Shown: piece after piece, positions 16,251 to 23,925 of the stretch | Numbering within the stretch: position 1 is the first letter of the stretch | Layout of the letters: each line of letters begins with the position of its first letter | Assembly (NCBI GenBank): GCA_009784565.1 | Contig: WRBL01000006.1 | Span: 1-47,323, forward strand | Source of the DNA: Streptosporangiales bacterium | GTDB taxonomy: Bacteria; Actinomycetota; Actinomycetes; Streptosporangiales; Streptosporangiaceae | Direction: 5' to 3' | Length of the DNA: 47,323 nucleotides | Position numbers and translations under genes: made by a program | The notes under the pieces: generated by a model | Seen by the model: the letters and a program-made list of their open reading frames with translations, nothing else | What the model was told of the DNA's origin: nothing | Database searches by the model: none

Positions 16251-16287
16251 GGATCAGGGCTTCTTGAGGGTCAGGGCTTCTTGAGGA
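16237..16287 (+). repeat. Three tandem 17-bp repeats over the Zn-dehydrogenase stop codon
   Basis: Copies of TCAGGGCTTCTTGAGGA lie at 16237-16253, 16254-16270 (last base G) and 16271-16287. The dehydrogenase stop is within the first copy. The array ends one base before the right copy of the 24-bp repeat, so it sits at the junction of the cluster. Confidence 0.9.
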
Positions 16288-16288
16288 A

Positions 16289-16312
16289 GGCGCGCCGGAT
16301 CGCGAAGCTTCT
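16289..16312 (+). repeat. 24-bp direct repeat, right copy
   Basis: Identical to 6011-6034. In the frame equivalent to permease 2 it reads ARRIAKLL and continues RISLA followed by a stop, so it resembles a detached 3' end of an ABC permease gene. Equally, on the minus strand it reads SFAIRRAFLKKP and stop. No complete gene is attached on either strand. Confidence 0.85.
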
Positions 16313-16376
16313 GCGGATATCGCTCGCGTAGTACGCTCTGCGATAACAACGATCATGACGGGAACTGAAGACGCGC

Positions 16377-18497
16377 ATGCCATCACCACGGCAGTCGGGG
16401 GGATTGCCGGCCGAGTCGACGAGCTTCGTCGGGCGCGAGGCCGAGCTGGCCTACCTCGCTCAGGTCGTGCGGACCGGCCAGGTGCGGGACGCCGACGGGC
16501 GTCTGGAGCGAGCCCGGGTCATCACGGTCACCGGCGCCGGGGGCGTCGGCAAGACCCGCCTCGCGCTGAGGACCGCGCGGCTGGTGGCGGGCGACTTCGC
16601 CGATGACGTGTGCCTGGTCCGGCTGTCGCCGCTGCGCGCCCCGGACCTCCTGCCGAACACGGCCGCCGCCGCGCTCGGCCTCGTCCTGACCGACCGCGAC
16701 GCGATGGACGCCGTCCTGGCCTACCTGCGCGACCGCCGCGTGCTGCTGATCCTCGACACGTGCGAGCACCTGATCGACGCCGCCGCCGACTTCGCGCGGA
16801 AGGTGACGGCCGAGGCGGACGGCGTGACCGTGCTGGCGACCAGCCGGCAGCCGCTCGGCATGGACGGCGAGCACCGGTTCGGCCTCGCTCCGCTTCCGGT
16901 CCCCGAATCCGACCGCGACCTGGCCGGGGGCGACGCCGCCGACCTGTTCGTCCAGCGGGCCTCGACGGTGGCCCCCGGGTTCACGCTCGACGACGAGAGC
17001 CGCGCCGACGTCATCACGATCTGCCACCGGCTGGCCGGGATTCCCCTCGCCCTGGAGCTCGCGGCGGTCCGGCTGCGGGCCCTGAGCCTGCGGGAACTGG
17101 TGGCGGGCTTCGGCATGGAGATGACCACCGGGTCCCGGCGGACCGGCGTTCAGCGGCACCGGGACCTGCGGTCGGCCCTCGGCTGGAGCTACGACCTGTG
17201 CGGCGAGGCGGAGAAGACGGTCTGGCGACGGCTGTCGGTGTTCGCCGGGAACTTCACGTTCGCCGCCGTCACGTCCGTGTGCGCGGGCCATGACCTGGAC
17301 CGCGACGAGCTCGCGTCCGCCCTCGACGAGCTGGTCCGCAAGTCGGTGCTGGTCCAGGTCGGGGACGACGACGAGGACCGGTACCGGATGCTCGACCCGA
17401 TCCGCGAGTTCGGCGCCGACGAGCTGAACGCGGCCGGCGACGGGCAGGCCGTCCGCGGCCGGCACATCGCCTACTACCTCGGCCTGGCCCGGGACTTCCA
17501 CACCTACTCGGTGAGCGAGTCCCAGCTCCGCCGGTACGCCGAGCTCCGGCGCGAGCACCCGAACATCCGCGCCGCGATGGAGTACGCGTTCGTCATGGAC
17601 GGGAACGAGCGGGCGGCCGTCGAGATCTCGACGGCGCTGTTCCTGTTCTGGCACATGGCGGGCCTGGCCTGGGAGGGGGAGTACTGGCTGAACCGCTCCC
17701 TGGAGCGCTGCGGCCGCACCTCCCCGCTGCGCCCGCGGATCCTCTCGGTCCGGGCGTTCCTGCGCTGCATCCTCGGCGAGTTCGACCCGGGACGCCAGGA
17801 CGCGGTCGACGCCATCCGGGAGGCCGAGCGGGCGGGGGACGCCCTCAACGTCGCCCGGGCCCACTGCGCCCTGCACCGGGCCCTCACCTGGAGTGACGAC
17901 CTCGCCTCCGCGGGCACCATCGCGAAGACGGCCTACCGCCTGCTGAAGGAGGAGAAATCCGAGCTGGGCCTGGCCCAGCTGGCCCAGCAGGTGGTCTTCG
18001 CGGAGCTGCGGGCCCGCGACACCGCCGCGGCCGCGGCGGCGGCGACCGACGGCCTGGACCGGCTGCCCCGGGGAGAGTTCTGGGCCCGCGGCTACCTTCT
18101 GTTCCAGCTGGGCCTGTGCCAGTTCGTCGGCGGCGACGCCGAGACGGGCACCGCCAGCGTGCGCCGGGCCCTGCAGCTCAAGCACGAGCTCGGCGACGTC
18201 ACCGGGGTCGGCTACTGCGTGGGGGCCCTCGGGCTGCTGGCGGCCGACCAGGAACGGCACGAGCGGGCGGCGTGGCTGTTCGGCGCGGCCGAGGCCCGCT
18301 GGGAGCTGGTCGGGCGCCGGTTCACGGGCAACCCGTTCATGGAATCCTGGCACCAGCGCGCGACCGCCGCCGCCCGCGCCGCCCTCGGCCCCGAGAAGTA
18401 CGAGCGTCTGTGGGACGACGGGATGACCGCCGGCCCCTCCGCGATCGCCCTGGTCGCCACCCGGGACTCCGACAGCCCGGCCCGCGACTTCCAGTAG
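16377..18497 (+). CDS. STAND-type AAA ATPase with helical repeats, no DNA-binding domain
   Basis: 706 residues of the predicted-ATPase group related to AfsR/LuxR-type regulators. An N-terminal TSFVGREAEL segment leads to Walker A GAGGVGKTRLA (about residues 53-63), Walker B VLLILDTCEHL (about 121-131), the sensor ATSRQPLG and a GIPLALELAA segment. A winged-helix-like stretch follows near residues 265-350, then alpha-helical repeats to the end. Relatives often carry an N-terminal BTAD or a C-terminal LuxR helix-turn-helix; neither is present, so it probably signals through protein contacts or has lost its output domain. It is followed ten bases later by the DUF2079 gene. Confidence 0.85.
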   Translation: MPSPRQSGGLPAESTSFVGREAELAYLAQVVRTGQVRDADGRLERARVITVTGAGGVGKTRLALRTARLVAGDFADDVCLVRLSPLRAPDLLPNTAAAALGLVLTDRDAMDAVLAYLRDRRVLLILDTCEHLIDAAADFARKVTAEADGVTVLATSRQPLGMDGEHRFGLAPLPVPESDRDLAGGDAADLFVQRASTVAPGFTLDDESRADVITICHRLAGIPLALELAAVRLRALSLRELVAGFGMEMTTGSRRTGVQRHRDLRSALGWSYDLCGEAEKTVWRRLSVFAGNFTFAAVTSVCAGHDLDRDELASALDELVRKSVLVQVGDDDEDRYRMLDPIREFGADELNAAGDGQAVRGRHIAYYLGLARDFHTYSVSESQLRRYAELRREHPNIRAAMEYAFVMDGNERAAVEISTALFLFWHMAGLAWEGEYWLNRSLERCGRTSPLRPRILSVRAFLRCILGEFDPGRQDAVDAIREAERAGDALNVARAHCALHRALTWSDDLASAGTIAKTAYRLLKEEKSELGLAQLAQQVVFAELRARDTAAAAAAATDGLDRLPRGEFWARGYLLFQLGLCQFVGGDAETGTASVRRALQLKHELGDVTGVGYCVGALGLLAADQERHERAAWLFGAAEARWELVGRRFTGNPFMESWHQRATAAARAALGPEKYERLWDDGMTAGPSAIALVATRDSDSPARDFQ

Positions 18498-18507
18498 GCT
18501 TCGGCGG

Positions 18508-19917
18508 GTGCGGGAGGAACAACCGGGGGCGTTTCGGGACGGGATGACCTGGGTCATCGCCCTCGCGGTGTTCGCCGCGTACCTGACGATCTCGCTGTCC
18601 CGGCTGCGCACCCTGAACCCGATGTCGTGGGATCTCGGCATCTACACCGAGTACGTGAAACAGTACGCGGACCTGCGCGTGCCGGTGGTCGACGTCCGCG
18701 GCGCCGGGTTCAATCTCCTCGGGGATCACTTCCAGCCGATCGTGGCGCTCATCGCGCCGTTCTTCCGGGTCTTCCCCTCGCCCGCGACCCTGCTGGCGGC
18801 GCAGGCGGCGCTGACCGCGCTGTCGGTGTTCGGCGTGGCCGGCGCGGGCCTGGCGCTGCTGGGGTCGCCCTGGCGGGCCCGGGCCGTGGCTCTCGCCTAC
18901 GGGTTCTCCTGGGGCCTGCAGCAGATGATCGACTTCGATTTCCACGAGATCGCCTTCGCCGTGCCGCTGCTGGCGTTCTCGCTGTCGGCCCTGGCCCGCG
19001 GTCGCTGGCGGGCCTGCGTGGCCTGGGCGCTCCCGCTGGTGTTCGTGAAGGAAGACCAGGGATTCACCGTCGCCGCCATCGGGCTGCTGGTGGCCGCCGT
19101 CGGCTGGCGGTCGGGGGACCGGGCGCGGACCCGCGGCGGGGCCCTGCTGGCGCTGTGGGGGCTGGCCTGGTCGCTGCTCGCGATCACGGTGATCATCCCG
19201 GCCCTCAACCCGCAGCACCACTACTACTACTGGAAGGACGGGGCGGCGCCCGGGGTCTCGCCGGCCGGGCTGCTGGCACAGCCGTTCCACGGGTCCGGCG
19301 AGAAGCTGCACACCCTCCTTTTCCTCCTTCTGACCACCGTCTTCATCTGCCTGGGCTCGCCGGCGGCGCTGGTCACGCTGCCGAGCCTCGCGCTGCGGTT
19401 CGTCTCGGCCAACACGGCTTACTGGGGCACGCTGTGGCACTACAACGCCACGGTCATGCCGATCCTGTTCATCAGTGCGATCGAGGTGATGGGCCGCTGG
19501 CGCCGCTCGGGGAACCGGGTTCTGTCCCTGGTGCCGCGGTTCGGGCCCGCGGCGATGGTCATAGCGGCCTGCGCGTTCGCGTTCCAGTTCCCGCTGCGGG
19601 ACCTGTGGGACGGGACCGCGTACGCCTCCGGCGGCCCCCGCGCGGCGGCCGCGGACGCCGCGATGGCCCGCGTGCCGGACGGCGCGGCCGTCCAGACCAC
19701 CCTGGACCTCCTGGCGCCGCTGGCGGCCCGCACCGACACGTTCTGGATCGGCAACCCCGGAAACCCGGCCACCCGGTACGTCGTCTTCGACGGCCTCGAC
19801 AGCGGCTACTCGCCCGCTCCCGGCGACGTCCCCGCCTTCATCCAGCAGATTCTCCCGCGCGACGGCTACCGCGTCATCTTCTCCGACGACGACATCTACG
19901 TCTTCGAACGGTCCTAG
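18508..19917 (+). CDS. DUF2079 polytopic membrane protein
   Basis: 469 residues from a GTG start, with 9-10 hydrophobic segments. The conserved DUF2079 features are the early MSWDLGIYTEYV, then NLLGDHFQPIVALIAPFF, DFDFHEIAFAVPLLAF, VKEDQGFTVAAIG and a periplasmic-type C-terminal domain. The overall plan resembles GT-C-fold lipid-linked glycosyltransferases and mannosyltransferase-like proteins, but the function of DUF2079 is not established. It lies ten bases downstream of the STAND ATPase, so both may be one operon. Confidence 0.85.
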   Translation: MREEQPGAFRDGMTWVIALAVFAAYLTISLSRLRTLNPMSWDLGIYTEYVKQYADLRVPVVDVRGAGFNLLGDHFQPIVALIAPFFRVFPSPATLLAAQAALTALSVFGVAGAGLALLGSPWRARAVALAYGFSWGLQQMIDFDFHEIAFAVPLLAFSLSALARGRWRACVAWALPLVFVKEDQGFTVAAIGLLVAAVGWRSGDRARTRGGALLALWGLAWSLLAITVIIPALNPQHHYYYWKDGAAPGVSPAGLLAQPFHGSGEKLHTLLFLLLTTVFICLGSPAALVTLPSLALRFVSANTAYWGTLWHYNATVMPILFISAIEVMGRWRRSGNRVLSLVPRFGPAAMVIAACAFAFQFPLRDLWDGTAYASGGPRAAAADAAMARVPDGAAVQTTLDLLAPLAARTDTFWIGNPGNPATRYVVFDGLDSGYSPAPGDVPAFIQQILPRDGYRVIFSDDDIYVFERS

Positions 19918-19974
19918 GCCGGCCCCTTGCGGCGGAGGGCGCGGCCACGGTAGGAAACTGGAGTCGTGGCTTTT

Positions 19975-19986
19975 TACCCGCGGGTA
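19975..19986. promoter_or_regulatory. Perfect palindrome upstream of the SDR/acyl-CoA dehydrogenase operon
   Basis: TACCCGCGGGTA is a perfect 12-bp palindrome 39 bases before the SDR start codon. It is the type of site bound by a dimeric regulator such as a TetR-family protein. No regulator gene is adjacent, so the binding protein is unknown. Confidence 0.4.
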
Positions 19987-20025
19987 GAGAGCCGCGTGCC
20001 AGATGTACTTCGAGAGAGGAATGCA

Positions 20026-20778
20026 ATGCCGCAGCGTATCGCTATCGTCACCGGGTCCGCCCGGGGCATCGGCGCCGGAGTCGCCAAGCGACTGGCCGCC
20101 AACGGCATGGCCGTCGCGGTCCTCGACCTGAAAGAGGCGGACTGCGCGGACACGGTCTCCGAGATCGAGAAGGCCGGCGGGAAGGCGATCGCGGTCGGCG
20201 CGGACGTGAGCCAGGCCGACCAGGTCGAGGCGGCGGTGGCCAAGGTCGTCTCCGGGCTCGGCGAGCCGACGGTGCTGGTCAACAACGCGGGCGTCATCCG
20301 GGACAACATGCTGTTCAAGATGACCGAGAGCGACTGGGACACGGTCCTGGGCGTTCACCTCAAGGGCGCGTTCCTGATGACCCGGGCCGTGCAGCAGTAC
20401 ATGGTCAACGCCAAGTGGGGCCGGGTCGTCAACCTCTCCTCCACGTCGGCGGTCGGCAACCGGGGCCAGGTCAACTACTCCGCCGCCAAGGCCGGCATGC
20501 AGGGCTTCACCAAGACCCTGGCCATCGAGCTCGGCAAGTTCGGCGTCACGGCCAACGCGGTGGCTCCCGGCTTCATCGCGACCGACATGACGGCCGCCAC
20601 GGCCGCCCGCGTCGGCGTCTCCTTCGAGGACTTCAAGAAGGGCGCCGCCAGCCAGATCCCGGTGCAGCGGGTCGGCGCGCCGGAGGACATCGCCGCGGCG
20701 ATCTCCTACTTCACCAGCGAGGAAGCCGGCTTCGTGTCCGGCCAGGTGCTGTACGTCGCCGGCGGCCCGGTCTCCTGA
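20026..20778 (+). CDS. SDR-family 3-oxoacyl-ACP reductase-like enzyme
   Basis: 250 residues starting MPQRIAIVTG; the ATG at 20026 has GAGAGGA upstream, whereas the longer frame from 19966 would cover the palindrome and is unlikely. It has the cofactor motif TGSARGIG, the NNAG motif and the catalytic Ser and YSAAK in LSSTSAVGNRGQVNYSAAK. C-terminal part EDIAAAISYFTSEEAGFVSG is typical of FabG-like reductases. As the first gene of a unit with two acyl-CoA dehydrogenases it probably acts on a 3-hydroxy/3-oxoacyl-CoA in lipid or side-chain catabolism rather than in fatty acid synthesis (inference). Confidence 0.88.
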   Translation: MPQRIAIVTGSARGIGAGVAKRLAANGMAVAVLDLKEADCADTVSEIEKAGGKAIAVGADVSQADQVEAAVAKVVSGLGEPTVLVNNAGVIRDNMLFKMTESDWDTVLGVHLKGAFLMTRAVQQYMVNAKWGRVVNLSSTSAVGNRGQVNYSAAKAGMQGFTKTLAIELGKFGVTANAVAPGFIATDMTAATAARVGVSFEDFKKGAASQIPVQRVGAPEDIAAAISYFTSEEAGFVSGQVLYVAGGPVS

Positions 20779-20806
20779 GAGCGACCCGGTTTTCTGAGAG
20801 GAGACA

Positions 20807-22006
20807 ATGGCGTTGAGCACCACGGCCAGCGACGAAGCTGAGCTGCGCGAGGCGATCCGCGCCTTCATAGCGGAACACGACCCGGCGAGCGTCCCGAGCG
20901 CCGAGTTCAACAACGCCAGGTTCGACGCCGGGCTGGCCGCCGTGACCTACCCGGTAGGGCACGGCGGCCGCGGCCTGGCGCGCGGCCTGCAGGCGGTAGC
21001 CGACGCCGAGTTCGCGAGGGCGGGAGCCCCCGAACGCGACCAGGCCCGCAATGTCATCGGCCTGGGCATGGCCGCTCCGACGATCCTCGCCTACGGCACC
21101 GGCGAGCAGATCTCACGCTGGCTCCGCCCGCTGTGGACCTGCGAGGAGATCTGGTGCCAGCTGTTCAGCGAGCCGGGTGCCGGCAGTGACGTGGCCGGCC
21201 TGGCCACCCGCGCCGTGAAGGACGGCGACGAGTGGGTCGTCAACGGGCAGAAGGTCTGGACGTCACTGGCCCACCACGCCAAGTGGGGCCTGCTGGTCGC
21301 CCGCACCGACCCTGACGTCCCCAAGCACGCGGGCCTTTCCTACTTCGTCATCGACATGGAACAGCCCGGGGTCGAGGTCCGCCCGCTGCGACAGGCCACG
21401 GGCGAGGCCGAGTTCAACGAGGTCTTCCTCACCGATGCCCGCGTGCCTGACGCCAACCGGCTGGGCAACGTCGGCGACGGCTGGAAGGTGGCCACCACCA
21501 CGCTGATGAACGAGCGGGTGTCCATCGGCAGCGGGCGCAGCGTGCCCCGGGAGGAAGGCGTCATCGGCTACGCCGCCGCGTCCTGGCGCCAGCACCCGGA
21601 ACGGCGCGGCCACGACGCCCACCAGCGCCTGCTGCGCCTGTGGGCCGAGTCCGAGGTCGCCCGGCTGGCGGGCGAGCGCCTGCGCCAGCAGATGGCCGCC
21701 GGGGAACCCGGGCCCGAGGGCTCCGCGGCCAAGCTGACCATGGCCCGCCTGAACCAGCAGATCACCGGCTGGGAGATCGAGTTCGAGGCCGAGGACGGGC
21801 TGCGCTACGACGACTGGACCATGCGCCGCGACGCTACCCGCGGCTACGAGAGAGGTCCCGGGTTCCGTTACCTGCGTTCGAAGGGGAACTCCATCGAGGG
21901 CGGGACGTCGGAGGTCCTGCGCAACATCATCGCCGAGCGCGTGCTCGGCCTCCCGGCCGAGCAGCGGGCCGACAAGGGCGTCGCCTGGAAGGACATACCG
22001 CGGTGA
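20807..22006 (+). CDS. Acyl-CoA dehydrogenase, subunit A of a likely heteromeric pair
   Basis: 399 residues with the acyl-CoA dehydrogenase layout: an N-terminal helical domain, the middle segment CQLFSEPGAGSDVAGLATRA that contacts FAD, KVWTSLAHHAKWGLLVART, and the C-terminal IEGGTSEVLRNIIAERVLGLP. The Glu in this last motif is at the usual catalytic-base region. GAGAGGAGAC precedes the ATG. Its stop overlaps the GTG of the next acyl-CoA dehydrogenase by four bases, an arrangement typical of actinobacterial alpha2beta2 FadE pairs that act on bulky CoA esters. Confidence 0.9.
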   Translation: MALSTTASDEAELREAIRAFIAEHDPASVPSAEFNNARFDAGLAAVTYPVGHGGRGLARGLQAVADAEFARAGAPERDQARNVIGLGMAAPTILAYGTGEQISRWLRPLWTCEEIWCQLFSEPGAGSDVAGLATRAVKDGDEWVVNGQKVWTSLAHHAKWGLLVARTDPDVPKHAGLSYFVIDMEQPGVEVRPLRQATGEAEFNEVFLTDARVPDANRLGNVGDGWKVATTTLMNERVSIGSGRSVPREEGVIGYAAASWRQHPERRGHDAHQRLLRLWAESEVARLAGERLRQQMAAGEPGPEGSAAKLTMARLNQQITGWEIEFEAEDGLRYDDWTMRRDATRGYERGPGFRYLRSKGNSIEGGTSEVLRNIIAERVLGLPAEQRADKGVAWKDIPR

Positions 22007-23181
22007 CCGTGGATCTTCTCTACACCGATGACGAGCGGACCCTGGCCGACGCGGTCCGCTCCCTCCTGGCCGACCGGGCCCCGGTGACCGGCCTGATCAA
22101 ACGGGTCGAGCAGCCGGACACCTACGACGCCGGCCTGTGGCGGACGGCGGCGGCCGAGATCGGCCTGGCCGGCCTGCTCATCCCCGAGGCCCTCGGCGGC
22201 GCCGGCGCCTCCTACCGGGAAGCGGCCGCCGTGGCCGAGGAGTTCGGCGCCGGCGTCGCGCCCGTCCCGTACCTGGGCAGCGCCGTGGTCGCGACGACGG
22301 CCCTCCTGGCCGCGGCCCGGGCCAGCGCCGGCCGGGCCGAGGGCACCGCGCCCTCGCCCGCGGCGGCACTGCTGAAGCGGCTCGCGTCCGGGGACGCCAC
22401 GGCGGCCCTCGCGGTCGAGTTCTCGGCCTTCCCGCCGGCCCTGCCCGCCGCGGGCGTGCGGGTATCCGGGGCCCGGCCGGGCGACGACGAGGACGGGGTG
22501 ACGAGGCTGCGCGGCACCGTCCGCTCGGTCGCGGACGCGCTGCCCGCGGGGGTGCTGCTGGTACCCGCCGACGGCGTGCCCGGGGCCCTGTACGCCGTGG
22601 AGGCCGACGCGCCGGGAGTCCACGTGGCCCCGGTGGTGTCGCTGGACATGACCCGCCAGCTCGCGGACATCACGTTCGACGACGCCCCGGGCCGGCGGGT
22701 GGCGGCCGGCGAGGCGGCGGACGCGGCGGTCGCCGACGCCCTGACCGCCGGGGCGGTGGTGCTCGCGGCCGAGCAGCTCGGCCTGGCCCAGCGGTGCCTG
22801 GACATGACGGTCGCCTACGTGAAGGAACGCAAGCAGTTCGCCCGGCCGGTCGGCTCGTTCCAGGCCATCAAGCACCGCCTGGCCGACCTGTGGACCGCGA
22901 TCGCCCAGGCCCGGGCCGCCTCCCGGTACGCGGCGGCCTGCCTGGCCGCCGGGGACCCGGACACGGCGGTGGCGGCGGCCCTGGCCAAGTCGGCCTGCGG
23001 CGACGTCGCGGTGCTGGCGGCGGAGGAGGCCGTTCAGCTGCACGGCGGGATCGGGTTCACCTGGGAGCACCCGGCCCACCTGTACCTGAAGCGGGCCAAG
23101 GCGGCGGCGGTGGGCTTCGGCACCGCCGGGGCGCACCGGGAAACCCTGGCCGCCCTGGTCAACCTTCCCGCGCCGGCCTAG
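22003..23181 (+). CDS. Acyl-CoA dehydrogenase, subunit B of a likely heteromeric pair
   Basis: 392 residues from GTG 22003, overlapping the preceding stop. It retains the C-terminal helical bundle (VKERKQFARPVGSFQAIKHRLADLW and EEAVQLHGGIGFTWEHPAHLYLKRAKA) but has a shortened, divergent middle domain and no EGGT-type catalytic motif at the end. This asymmetry is the usual sign of the partner chain in FadE heterotetramers. The substrate class is not identifiable; no steroid-catabolism genes are nearby. Confidence 0.88.
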   Translation: MTVDLLYTDDERTLADAVRSLLADRAPVTGLIKRVEQPDTYDAGLWRTAAAEIGLAGLLIPEALGGAGASYREAAAVAEEFGAGVAPVPYLGSAVVATTALLAAARASAGRAEGTAPSPAAALLKRLASGDATAALAVEFSAFPPALPAAGVRVSGARPGDDEDGVTRLRGTVRSVADALPAGVLLVPADGVPGALYAVEADAPGVHVAPVVSLDMTRQLADITFDDAPGRRVAAGEAADAAVADALTAGAVVLAAEQLGLAQRCLDMTVAYVKERKQFARPVGSFQAIKHRLADLWTAIAQARAASRYAAACLAAGDPDTAVAAALAKSACGDVAVLAAEEAVQLHGGIGFTWEHPAHLYLKRAKAAAVGFGTAGAHRETLAALVNLPAPA

Positions 23182-23705
23182 CCTTCGCCGGGACCCGCGG
23201 CGGCGCGGCGAGGCCGGTCGGCCTCGCCGCCGCGCTGCGCGGGCATAGCGGGCGCCTGCGGCTGGCCGGCCTGCTCCGGCTCGCCAGCCTCGGGCCCGGC
23301 CTGCCTCGGCCCGGGTATCACCGTCACGTTGGCGCCCGGGGCCGGCCCGCGGCCCGCGGGCGCCGGCCGGGCCTGCGTCCGGCCGGACGCCGGTTCCCCG
23401 GCCGGCCGGGGACCGAGGTAGAAGTCCGCCTCGCGGTCGGCGAACACCGCGTCGGACTGCCGGCTCGGGGCGACACTGCGCCCGCACTCGGAGACGTGGG
23501 TTCCGCCGAGCACCGGGCCGTAGCGCTCGGGCGCCTTCCGGCGGCGGCCGCCCGGATTGCGGGACACGACCGTTATCGCGGTCAGCCAGAAGGCCAGGGC
23601 GGCGATGGCTACGATCACCACCGCCCAGATCCCGGCGGGCGACGCGACCGTCCGTACTGCCTCGTTCATCGCGAACATCTCATGAGCCCCCATGACGGGC
23701 ACCAT
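23178..23705 (-). CDS. Small single-pass membrane protein, function unknown
   Basis: About 175 residues. One hydrophobic helix near the N-terminus (GIWAVVIVAIAALAFWLTAI) is followed by a basic stretch RNPGGRRRK and a long Pro/Ala/Gly-rich, probably disordered tail. The tail contains the more conserved-looking FADREADFYLGPRP. The start is uncertain: ATG 23705, 23693 and 23747 are all in frame and none has a clear SD. The gene overlaps the convergent acyl-CoA dehydrogenase by four bases at its 3' end. I do not recognise a family. Confidence 0.6.
   Translation of the reverse strand: MVPVMGAHEMFAMNEAVRTVASPAGIWAVVIVAIAALAFWLTAITVVSRNPGGRRRKAPERYGPVLGGTHVSECGRSVAPSRQSDAVFADREADFYLGPRPAGEPASGRTQARPAPAGRGPAPGANVTVIPGPRQAGPEAGEPEQAGQPQAPAMPAQRGGEADRPRRAAAGPGEG
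23205..23230. terminator. GC-rich hairpin between convergent genes
   Basis: GCGGCGAGGCC (23205-23215) pairs perfectly with 23220-23230 around a GGTC loop, 24 bases after the acyl-CoA dehydrogenase stop and inside the 3' end of the convergent membrane protein gene. There is no T-tract, so termination is likely only in the loose actinomycete sense. Confidence 0.4.
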
Positions 23706-23800
23706 CCCCTGCCGTCCATTGTGCCCCCGCCAGGGCCGATCAGTCACGGGCCCGCCCGCGGACCATGGAATCCGGCCTCCGGCCGGGCCCTGAGGTCGTG

Positions 23801-23849
23801 ACGTAACGTGGTCGCGCGCCCGGGTTCACGTAACGTTCGCGGGCGCGCG
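23801..23849. promoter_or_regulatory. Repeated ACGTAACGT sites, one in the loop of a 10-bp hairpin
   Basis: ACGTAACGT occurs at 23801-23809 and 23828-23836. The second copy lies in the loop between CGCGCGCCCG (23813-23822) and CGGGCGCGCG (23840-23849). The element is 77 bases before the alpha/beta hydrolase start and may be its operator region. Confidence 0.4.
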
Positions 23850-23925
23850 GTCCGCGCTGTCTCCGTCCCGGATTACGCTGGAAGCGGGAGCCGCCACCCT
23901 CCGCGGCCTCCGGAACGGATGGAGA

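Noticed and set aside
6011-16312. The 24-bp repeat as ends of an insertion sequence or integrase-borne island
   Set aside because: No transposase, integrase or terminal inverted repeats are seen, so only a recombination scar is claimed.
16383-18641. 752-residue open frame antisense to the STAND ATPase
   Set aside because: Low-complexity sequence and no domain; the plus-strand frame has all NTPase motifs.
18337-20913. 858-residue open frame on the minus strand
   Set aside because: It runs antisense to the DUF2079 and SDR genes, is full of Arg/Gly/Pro/His low-complexity sequence and shows no domain. It is a by-product of high GC.
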